Source of the DNA: Aquanectria penicillioides | Lineage: Eukaryota; Ascomycota; Sordariomycetes; Hypocreales; Nectriaceae | Assembly (NCBI GenBank): GCA_003415625.1 | Contig: PYIU01000010.1 | Location: 2,044,501 to 2,108,500 of the forward strand | Reading direction: 5' to 3' | DNA: 64,000 bases | In this document: piece after piece, positions 46,335 to 55,921 of the stretch | Layout: every line of letters begins with the position of its first letter | Position numbering within the stretch: position 1 is the first letter of the stretch | The notes under the pieces: generated by a model | What the model saw: only the letters and a program-made list of their open reading frames with translations | Databases searched by the model: none | What the model was told of the DNA's origin: nothing | Position numbers and translations under genes: made by a program

Positions 46335-47908
46335 CTTGATGTCAACAGCGTCGGTGGTCGGAAATTTCAACTGGGGAAATGGAGCCAAACACGACCTGTT
46401 GCGAGGTGGGCACAGGAGGTTAAACTTTTATATCTCCCGCACTATCCTCTCTGAGCCTAAACAAGAGGGCCAGGGGTAATTTCCTTGAGCTAACCGCTGC
46501 TATTCCCGTTGCAACCCTTCCCGCTGGACTTTTTCCATTTTAGAACAAGATCAATGAGGCTGAAGCGTTAAGCACCACGCTTATGAACGAATACGAAGGT
46601 AACAAAAAATTGATAAGGGTAGCTCCAAGTAGCGAAGCAGCTAACGGGGCCAAGATAATTCAATTGGGTCTCAACCGTTCAGCTGATCAGCCCTGTTGAC
46701 CAAAGGCCAACAGGAGCTGCCAGCTACCGAGATAGTGTCACGAAAGTGATGGAGGCGTCGAGAAAGCTCGGCTTGGCGCGCTAGGGGCAAGCACTAAAAG
46801 GGGGAGATTTGCTAGGGAAGCGTTGATCAAAGTTGGGTCTGACTAGGGTTTTTTCTTTAATTTAAGGTTAATAGATCCCCGAGTCTGTCTAGTCAGGGGT
46901 GGGCGACTCTTCGCTAGTCTGGTCAAGAACGCCACCAAGTACGGATGGCCTTGATTTTTCACGTTTGAGCTCACAATCAAATGCCAACAATATTTACCCA
47001 TTCGGATGCGAAGGTCAACTCAGAGGCTCAATTTGTGCTTATTCTCTTTTTTGGACCTCAATCCACCATATCCATGGAGTCCATCAAATTGGCGTTGGAG
47101 ATACGTTTTGCCTCCCTCCTTTGGCATTGTTTGTAGGTTAGTCTTAGTCTGGCTTCTGACATGTTACTCCTTGCAGTCATTTTTTTGCAAACCTACCCAG
47201 ATAAACAATATACTTAGGAAATAGCGTTGCAAGGGTCGTCTTAAATACATGTCAGAACCAGCAAGAGTAGTCCTGTTCAAAGAATTCAACCTCTAAGTTC
47301 AAAGACCAGGCCAGCTTTTTCTCGCATTCTCCCTCACACTTGCCCCACAAAGCCAAGTAATGAGCTTATCGCAAAAACAGGGGTTTTTTTGCTCCCAACC
47401 TCGCTTCGTCAATCATCCACACCTAGGTGTCAACTCATATAGGGTAAGTGACCATGCAAAACTGATAACTGTATGCGTCATTTTTATTTTTTAGAGATCA
47501 TCCAGAATTTAATCCTTAGCACCGCATTTTACCTTACAATTGCTATTCTAAAGGTTTAGCCTCGGAGAATCTGACGTTTAGCTAATTACACTACTCTTAG
47601 ACCCTGACCAAACACTTAATCTAAGAAATATGGAAACATACATGGCAAAGGCATTAGGGGCTCTGAAGCTACATAACCATCCCATGAGACTTACCTAGAG
47701 GGAGTCAGGTCGAATGCATTAGAGTAACATATCCACAAACAAGTCTCAACCGTGTATATTCAACAGTCAACCGGCTGTCTTTGCCTACTTAATCTAAGTA
47801 GAATGAACCTTTGTATGTTCTGGATGCTTGTTTTGCTGCACTTGTGATTTACTTGGCATTTCCGAACTAGCTATCGCTTGAGGCATTAGAGCCATTGCTG
47901 CGCTTCTT
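46335..47908. other. Intergenic region, no supported gene
   Basis: 1.6 kb between the GPI-type gene start and the zinc miniprotein end. Open frames are short and motif-free. The part 47,400-47,800 is A/T-rich with many TAA and TTA words and could be a decayed repeat, but no terminal repeats or transposase motif are visible. Confidence 0.4.
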
Positions 47909-48084
47909 TCAGTCGATTGTGGTGCAGGCAGGATAGAAAAGTATTCCGCAGGTGATACACTCTTCATTTGAGTATTTGTTTCGCATCTCACCACATTGAC
48001 ACTGTAAGCTCTTAGCACTTGACAACCCAGCAAGAAATGAAAGTCACTTACACACAGCCAGTTAGGTTTTACTGTGCGCGGCAT
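47909..48084 (-). CDS. RanBP2-like zinc-finger miniprotein
   Basis: A tiny two-exon gene, 48084-48052 and 48001-47909, for 41 residues. The 50-nt intron has a perfect GTAAGT donor and a TTACAG acceptor, and only splicing gives the motif. The product has a Trp followed by a zinc-ribbon-like set: WLCCQC, then an Asn, then CITC, with spacing W-x-C-x2-C-x4-N-x6-C-x2-C. RanBP2-type fingers differ only by having x3 before the Asn. A further Cys lies in the tail. Small ascomycete proteins with this W-C-C-x-C core are, from memory, widespread and undescribed. It may bind RNA or ubiquitin as RanBP2 fingers do, or be a zinc-stabilised secreted or nuclear peptide; no signal peptide is seen. Confidence 0.6.
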
Positions 48085-48620
48085 ATCCTCCGATTTTCCT
48101 TTCCGCAAATTGAGTTGTGTCTTTCAAACAATGCGTCACTAATCAATCGAGGCGCTTAAGCAGCGGCAGTAGCGACGAGGACTTATAACAAAATGGTAGA
48201 TGGATGGTGTGGTTATTTAGGAGTGTAGGCAGAATGGAGAGGTTTTTCTACTTTTTCTGCAGCCCGATATGCTCAAGGTGAGACCTTGTTGATGCCCAAT
48301 GTCAGAGACAACGACGAGGCAAATCGGTTGCCTCATCCGTTTGCTTATTCAACCTCTGTCTGCCTTACAACGCGACAGGCGATCTGCCTCGGGCGCTGGA
48401 GAACATGCCAGCACGAAAATGTCCCCAATAATGCCTCATTTACTTACATACACTCATTCCAACCCTCATCCAGGCTTCAAGACTCCCCGGTAGGGTTTGC
48501 TATTAAATTGAACAGTGGTGTATCTCGCTTGCACATAGTCAGAGCATGGTCTTTTCCTTGTCGTTGGCATCAAAAAAAGTTTTCTGACCTTCATATTCTT
48601 GCTTTTGTCCGTGGGGCAAA
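48085..48620. promoter_or_regulatory. Divergent promoter region
   Basis: 536 bp between the divergent miniprotein gene and the ankyrin gene. The 134-codon plus-strand frame at 48,286-48,690 has no motif and runs into the ankyrin gene in another frame, so it is not taken as a gene. Confidence 0.35.
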
Positions 48621-50529
48621 ATGGATCCTCTCTCGATCCTCGGAGCAATTGCGGCGACTGCACAGCTTGTGGAAGCGATTTACGTGTTGAGTAGAGTTGC
48701 CATGACTATTATTCGTGACATTCAAGATTTCCCGATGGAAGCTAGCAGAATGCAGCTGACACTTCAGTCATTCAATACAAAGCTCGAAATACTCTCCATG
48801 GCATTTGCGGATCCATCAAACGAGTCATGGCTTCCCGATGAAATCTGCAACAATCTCGGGATCGGTCTTTTGGAAGTGCATCACGATATCGAAGAGGTGA
48901 CTAACATCCTTAAAATCTACGATGTGAAATTCCAGCAGAGGTCCTCGCTCCATAGCGACTACGTTATCAACTACGCGACAAAAAGAACCTAGGTAGATGT
49001 TGGCAACACTTGGAGTCTTCTGAGGACAATTTGCAGCGTATAGCAAGTAGTATTCACATGTATGTAAGAGAAAGGACCTATAAGCCATTCCTCTGATCTC
49101 TAGCTTTAGATACATGACAAGTCGTATCCATAAAGAAGTCACTGTTCAGTCAAACCAAGACCGGATCACGCCAGTTGTTCAATGCGTTTCATATCTCACA
49201 ATCAACGTTATCAGGTCAAGGTCTTCACTTTTACGCCCAGGTTCATTCCTGAGGGATCGAGGATATTACGCTTGGCTCAATAACGAGGTGTTGAGGGAGG
49301 ACTCGAGATCTGAAAAAACGCTTTGTCTAGGAATGTCGCTACCACTATGGTCTATACACCCATCAATATCCTTGGCTTTCATTGATCATTGCATCAATGA
49401 AATCCGAAAAAAGAATTCATTGGGGCTTAAGGATACAATACAGGGTATCGATCACATCACCCTTGATGAAAGCAGTGGATACAGCAAATTTTAAGCGAAG
49501 GACGTGGGAGCATAAACGATCGCAGCATGTGTGGGAAAACACCTCTACTGGTAAGCAGATCCTATCCACATCCAAGATATGCCTCTTTCTTATGTTTTCA
49601 GGTTGCCATCAGGGGAGAACACTTTGAAGCGACAATATTTCTTCTAGAACAGGGCGCAGACCCAAACACGCCAGATGATGACCAAGTGTATGTTTTGAGC
49701 TCCCTTTCGAGATTTAATAGCCTTCCTAAACTTTAGTCCTAGATCTCCATTATTTGCTGTTGCTGGAATGGATCCTGCTGCACATCCACATATTGATCAA
49801 CTCCCACCGTCCTGGGATCGTTGGTTAGAAGTCTTCAGACTACTTCTAAATCACGGAGGCCTCCCATTCGAAACTGTAAGGGGTCGCAATCTCGCTGGGT
49901 TAAATGTTGAGCGACATCAGCGATCTTCACAAACATTGGAGTTTCTTCGCATCCTTACTGCCAAGGATTGTTTGCAGTTTGATATCGTATCAGGTCAGCC
50001 GTGCTGGTCGGCTTTACATAACGCACTCCGACTCCGGTGTAACTCTGACTCTGCTGACGCATTGAAACTCTTGAATTCAACTGGATTTGGCCTCTCCCAG
50101 ATTATGGATGATGGAAGAACCGCACTTCATCTCGCGGGAGCCATGGGTGCGAAGCCAGACATTCTAGAATACCTCTGTGCAGTGGGATGTTACGATTACA
50201 TTAACCGAAGAGATCTGGCTGGCTGGACTCCTCTGCACTATGCTGTTATTCAATCAAGTGCCGCAGAAGGTACAGCCCCATATTCACTTGCAGTTGAACT
50301 ACTTCGCAAAGGGGCAGACCCGACGCTGAGAGCCTCGTTCAATGATGCCATCATCTATGATCAGCCTACAATCCCACTTTCCCCATTTGAGCTTTTGCTA
50401 CATGTTAGACCAAAAAGGTTTAGGGTATTGGAGAAAGTTCTAACTAATGAGAATATCTCAGTTCCATTGATGCACCGAGGCTTAGAGCCTTGTTTCATGG
50501 AGGAGGACAATTTGCAAATCTCCCAATAA
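48621..50529 (+). pseudogene. Ankyrin-repeat protein with NLR-type N-terminal domain, two frameshifts
   Basis: Exon pieces 48621-49059, 49110-49550, 49602-49687 and 49743-50529 splice in phase only if two single bases are added back. The N-terminus (MDPLSILGAIAATAQLVEAIY) is the helical domain that opens many fungal NLR and ankyrin proteins. One base appears lost in the A5 run near 48,980, after the NYATK segment, and one in the T4 run near 49,490, before LSEGRGSIND. The C-terminal part holds ankyrin units, for example TPLLVAIRGEHFEATIFLLEQGADPN across a splice, DGRTALHLAGAMGAKPDILEYL and GWTPLHYAVIQ. As written the product stops after about 123 residues. Either the gene is dead or the assembly has homopolymer errors. 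It ends 73 bp from the convergent kinase gene. Confidence 0.75.
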
Positions 50530-50602
50530 CCAGACATTTGGAATAGAAATAAGTCACTTTCTAGCTCATTTACATACTAGTTCAGCCTCTACATATAAAC
50601 TT

Positions 50603-51760
50603 CTACGATCGATGTCGCATCCAATTCCGGCATCTAACACACATAAATTGCTTATCGCTGTTGTTGCCCAATTTTGAAATCATCTTGGCCGCGTCCATAA
50701 CAGAACACCGACTCTTTCGATCACACCGTAATAATCTGATGATTTCCCCTAGCCTATCTCTGTCATTAGGTTCAAGGAAATCTTCGAGAATTTTCCCTAT
50801 CTTCAGCAGTATTCCGCCTAGCCCGAAGCTGTCCGACTCTGCATTAGAAGAATCTGTCGATCCGGGTTCCACATATTCTTCTACCTTGGATGATTGATCG
50901 CGTGTCAAGCTAGTTGATGAACAGTAATCTGATATCGATAATCCAAAGTCTGTGTAAAGAACAAATCCTTGGTGGATGAGGATATTGTGGCTATGTATGT
51001 CTCCGTGATAGATATTCTGCTCGTGCAGAGAAGCGAGGGCGACAGCAAGGCATCCGATTCCTTTGCGTAGAATACCCATTCGATTTGTTGGTTAATCAAG
51101 AACCAAATATTCTGAATTGGACTTCGTTTGATCCAGGAAATGTTCTAGGTTACCGCCGTCCGCGACAGGATTTAGGACTAAGTAGAACCGACTTTCGTCC
51201 GAGAGGTAAGCATCAAATAAGTTGACCCCGTGGTGTGTGATGTCATTTTTATCCAGCATTATTAAGATGCGGAGTTCTTTCTTAAAGTTGTCAAAATTCA
51301 TCGGCTGCGCCGGTAGGCTTTGGACTTTTTGGGGCCTCCTCACGAACAATTTTCGAGCCCAAGAGACATCCTTATAGCTGCCTACTGTGACTTCATCGAC
51401 ATCTCCATAGAGCCCCCTTCCGAGCGATCTTCTTTTTGTGTAATCAAGACAATCTTGTCTCCAAAACAGGGTTCGGGTCATGCTGTAAAAATCGGAACTT
51501 TGTGGGGCATGAGGTGTAGGGATTTGCTGGAGCCGCTGATAGGGACCATCTTGCAAACCTAATGCCGTTTCGCATTTGTCGTCTCTGAACTCGGTTTTAA
51601 TGAAGTCCAATCTTTGGATAAAAATATCTACGGCAACGGAAGTCTCTTGTGCATGTGGGGGATCATCTTGGTCTGGTTCTTCGTCCGGAAATACCACCAA
51701 GTCCCACCCCAAAACGGGTTCCTCGAGGCGGAAATCTGGCTCCTTGTCATTTTCAGTCAT
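50603..51760 (-). pseudogene. Protein kinase-like gene with in-frame stop
   Basis: One continuous frame broken by a single TAA (coding strand) at 51,092-51,094. N-terminal 120 residues are acidic and unrecognised. The kinase domain has a glycine loop (SLGRGLYGDVDEV), the lysine in WARKLF, the αC-to-hinge region (YLVLNPVADGGNLEHFL), then the stop, and after it a catalytic loop (YHGDIHSHNIL) and TDFGLSIS. Activation segment and C-lobe are short and divergent (EYVEPG in place of APE). A single C-to-T change (CAA to TAA, in a CpA context) would explain the break. Fungal NLR-associated kinases of this type are often degenerate. Whether the two halves are expressed is unknown. It converges on the broken ankyrin gene. 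Confidence 0.75.
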
Positions 51761-53014
51761 TACTAAGAAAAATCAGAGGTAATGAAGACTGCCATCAAAA
51801 TAAAAATATGATGGTATCAATAGAGTAGAAAGAGAAGTTTTGAAAGGGCGGATGTTTGTGTAGGACTGTGCACGACCAAGGATGAAACATAAGTTTTACA
51901 TCATTTCTTTCTACCATTGAATGTCGTATCTAACATCGGGGCTGTGTTATGGGAAAACAGGGCTGTGCTAGGACAACGGGGCTGTGCTCAACTGTAAGAC
52001 CAACCAGGCTGCATGCGATTTGCACATCCTATTTTAGGGAGTGAAGAGTTAAATAGGTATATCCACTCCAGAATGCTATTCAGAGGCATATTTATGATCG
52101 GAAAATTAACGTGGCAGGTATATGAGAAAATAAACTCGTACAAAAAGTAGATGGGTTATCATTGCTATTTGATGATGTTATCGCCTGTCTTCAAGTAACG
52201 TGGAGACGATAACGTCTGGGAAACTCCCAGTGTTGATATCACTCACCAGCTTTGTGAAAGTACCCTTCCCTTGCAAAGTACAGCACATTTGGGGTTAAGC
52301 TAACAGCGCAACATCAAGCCAGCTGAGTATGCAACTGGACCCGTGGCTGCATATTGGAAGCTCAATTGCTTCTCCTCTGTCAGGAAACACAATGGAGAGG
52401 GCTGTCGCAACAATTCCACGGCGCCGTACGTATGCATTGGCGCCAATAATGGGCAGCTAGGTTATTCGTGAGACGTCATTTCTCTACAGCCTAAATGAGC
52501 TGGCATCGTACATGGCATGGCATTGAACATGAAGACATGAGAATAAGCGTTGTGGAGGGAATATCTAGGATGAACCAATTCAATTGGATATTGTCCGAGA
52601 CTAACTTGAAAAGAATTTTTCTGCCTTGCTGACTCAACTTGCTTCTTGTTGCAAGTTTTTGTTGTTGTCAACCTCGCTTGGCGTTGTCCCTCCATGCTAC
52701 TGTGCAAGCTCACCTTGCCGTACCTGAGAATAACAATGGGGTCTCGGCCAAAGCCAACATGAACCGGGAAGCTCAAAATGGCAAATACCAATCTTCCGAT
52801 AGCTCTTGATATGAGCCTGGTCAGAAATCGAAAGCCCTCGATAGAGCACGTACCCTAGAGGTGACCCAGCGAAACTGCTCTCTTCAACTTTCTCCGCTTC
52901 TACCAAATCCGCACCCTCCCAATTGTCTTGAATTCTCATTCATACTTAATGCCAGGCTTAACACGCCTGATGTTACGCTCGTCTTCCCTGTTTTCGCATG
53001 TGTCCTGAAGTTCG
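51761..53014. promoter_or_regulatory. Intergenic region upstream of the kinase-like gene
   Basis: 1.25 kb upstream of the minus-strand kinase-like gene and downstream of the minus-strand membrane protein. No supported gene. A short three-copy repeat lies near 51,938-51,993. Confidence 0.4.
51938..51993 (+). repeat. Three-copy degenerate repeat (GGGCTGTG)
   Basis: The word GGGCTGTG occurs three times within 50 bp at roughly 20-bp spacing, each followed by a T/C, A/T/C and G/A-rich stretch. The copies differ. It lies about 200 bp upstream of the kinase-like start and might be a leftover of a small tandem duplication or a regulatory cluster. Confidence 0.6.
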
Positions 53015-54884
53015 TCAGGTATGCTCATATGAAGAGTAGGGCGAATTAAAAGGCGATGCGGGTTCGGGCTCTGCCGCGAAGTCGACATTATCCAACCATC
53101 CAGGTGTCATCCATATATAGTCTTGAGTATTGTTCGAATCGCGAGCCGCTTCGAAGATGTTTTCAATTGGAAATTGCAAGTGGCTTTGGACCAGGCCTAG
53201 CTTGTCTAGTTGTAGCCAAACGTCGGCTTCGGCCCAGCGCGCGAAAATAAGACAAAGATTGAAGTTGATGCGGCTGGGATGTAGTGGGGAGATGACCCCA
53301 TCTGAGTCCGAGGTTTGATTGATCATATTGGCAAAAAGAATGTTCCCACTCACTGGGAACCTTGCGTCACCATAAAGGTTTGAATGACGATAACCTATCG
53401 GCCTTGACTCATTCGATTGACTGCTCGCCTCTGCTACCAAGGCTTTGAAGCCAGGGTGTGTATTGATGTCCAAGCGAATTGTCTCGTTAAAAAGTTTAGA
53501 ACCAAAAACGAAGTCAGCTGCTGTTCCGTCCAACGAGCCTACAGCGCAATCAATGCCAACAAGAGGCTGTTTCCATTTGTTTGCTGCTTTGGATTTGGCG
53601 CGCCTGCGTTGTGATTTGAGGATCCTAACTTGCGAAGGTTCCATGAGAACCATACTGACCGATGACAACTCATTGGTAATAAAGGTCATTGGGCAAGTAG
53701 CAAGCGCCAAACTATCCCTCCCGGTCGCCGAGAAGTCAGTGGTGATGGAAATGGGCCGTTTATTCACCCAGGGGTAATTGGTATAGGTCAAGTTGACCAG
53801 TGGGACTCCTGTGAAGTCCGGCTCCACTAAGAACGCTTTGGGAGGGTCATATAGGATGGGATCGATATTCAACAGCATCGTCCCTTGGGAAGAGCTGGCT
53901 TGGACGCCGTTCCGGATAAATGAGCCCCAGGATGTAGGGACAACATTCTCAGAGTCCAGGAGCGTCTCGTAAAGCTTTCCATCGATGTAGCTAATCGACA
54001 CAAGGTTCCACGGGTAACGAATGTCCCACCAGCCAAGACGGGGAATAATGACAATAGCCGAGAGTGGACTAGCACCAATGCAGATCAGCGCAATTGCTAT
54101 TATAATAACACCGGTAGTGGTGTTGTATCGATGCTTCGCACTCGGGCGCGCAAAACGAAGCCCAAAACTCCCAGCTGAAGAGATAGCCCAATGGGTTGCC
54201 GAGGTAAAAAGCCGACGATATGAAGCCAAGTGGAATACCCTCGTCTTGAACCAAAAGACTGTAACAAATCCGATGTCGCAAGATATCAATGAGAGATATC
54301 ACAATCAAGGCTTCGTGTGCCTTTGCCGCGAATTGGAGGGCGTTCAGTTGCTCGACAGTGGTACGCGGCCACATGGTTTCGACAATGTATAGTGCAAGGA
54401 GTGTAATAGTGACGGCTATAGCCGGTAGGTGGAAAAGTGAGAAATGACGCAGCACAGATAATTTGCTATTTCCACAGACCGCTTTCAGGGGTTCTTTTCC
54501 ATTGCGTGCCTGGAATAGTGATATCAAACGTCGAGGATGGAGAGCGTTCGTAGTCTCGTCAAACGCCGCAGCCCAGGTGAAGGGCCGCGGCGCCAAATCG
54601 GCATCTCGTTTTGAATACTCCACTTCATCAAGGGCTTTATCTCTATTCTCGGGGATGATGCCATAGGAAAATTGGCCAATTGTCGACGTACTGTCCGGGG
54701 ATTGTCTATCTCGGTGGCGGCTCGGGGGTCTTATGAACGGGGTATTTTGTTCGGTAGTTAAGGACATAGATAAACGTTCTTGGTGAATAAAGTCGATTTG
54801 GGAACCGATTTCGGAATCTGCATGTTGGGCGTTGCACGTTTGACCCATCACCGGATCTTTGTTGGGCATCTCGACCGCTCCCAA
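53015..54884 (-). CDS. Fungal multi-pass membrane protein with frame break
   Basis: Two overlapping open frames, 54,884-54,069 and 54,289-53,015, together form one protein of about 620 residues of a fungal membrane family I recognise only as uncharacterised. The N-terminus is polar; a first hydrophobic segment reads LFHLPAIAVTITLLALYIVETMW; a block with DEGIPLGFISSAFYLGNPLGYLFSWEFWASF, then a second (TGVIIIAIALICIGASPLSAIVIIP) that starts in the other frame. A long extracellular-type C-terminal domain with several N-glycosylation-type sites follows. The frames join near 54,150 at a GC dinucleotide run. A 65-nt intron (GTATTC to TTCAG) would also keep phase but would remove the well-formed SAFYLGNPLGYLFSW block, so a two-base loss or one-base gain is more likely. 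Confidence 0.6.
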
Positions 54885-55921
54885 ACCCTGCTGTGAGTTA
54901 GTCGCAGCAAGGCACAGTTTTAAACCACCAGACAGACTCCTTGTGACCAGGACTTAGTACTAAACTCCAATAAACTGGGACTGGGTTGATGAGGCTGGTT
55001 CCTGCGAGCCATGAAGTCATCAAAATACCAAGTGTCGGAGGAGACACATAAGGGTGCGAAGGGCAAATAGGGCCAAGGAGAGACAATGATAAAAAGAATA
55101 AGGAATTTCACAGCCGTATCAACTCAATCTTGTTTGTCGCGTCGGTCATTAGCCAAGCTGGATAATTGGCTCCAAGCTGAACTCGCGTACCGGAGCCTGC
55201 ATCGGAGCCTGATCTGCAAAACATGTTGGCAACGAATAGAGCGCGAGTCTGTTCCTTTTTTTGTGCGCCACTAAAATGTTGTCTCGACCAACGTCTTCTT
55301 GGCGCATCGGGTCTTCTAACTGAATTGATGCAAGCCACCGAGTTATCAAGCAGAGCACAGAGGTGCATTGGAAGTCGTGTGGCGGTCAGCCAGCTTTTTC
55401 AACTCTGCAGTGCTTGCCAACAAGACAAGCCACATCGAACATCAAACAGTCTTTTTAATGTCACGTTGCGACCCTTCGCCTTGTGTCTATCTGTAGTTGG
55501 GTCCTGCAACCTGGAGGGTTGAGATAAGGCAGAACAAGGCTGGCATCGCGTAATACACACATAGCTAGTGCTAAAGAGAGGCAAGGCGACCCATGTCTAG
55601 TCCTGGCGGATTCTTGAGCTGACTCTCAGCTTACTACTAGCTCTCAGCTTGCTGCATAATACATGTCAAAACAACGCTTTCAAAAGTTTTGTTCTTGGCA
55701 ATTACCCTGAATTTCAGGCCATAATAAATACCGCAATTCTCACCTTGACAACAACCAACAGCCACTTTATATGAGCATGCCAACAACGACGAATGAGTCT
55801 GACAATCAATAGAAAGCGGCTTCTCTCCAAAATATGCCGTGATGTATTTTATGAGTCTCTCATAACCCTGAGGATGCATTGATATCAAAATGAAACAACA
55901 TGCCCAAGTAGGTTGCTAGGA
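54885..55921. other. Intergenic region upstream of the membrane protein
   Basis: 1.04 kb with no supported gene; it holds the promoter of the membrane protein and the 3' UTR of the FAD oxidase gene. CTCTCAGCTT occurs twice near 55,622-55,650. Confidence 0.4.

Noticed and set aside
47400..47800. RIP-mutated transposon
   Set aside because: A/T-rich with TA-type words but no terminal repeats, target-site duplication or transposase remnant; dinucleotide ratios would need computing.
48286..48690. 134-codon plus-strand frame before the ankyrin gene
   Set aside because: Overlaps the ankyrin start in another frame and has no motif.
51761..53014. Small gene in the 1.25-kb gap
   Set aside because: The 109-codon and shorter frames overlap on opposite strands and carry no motif.
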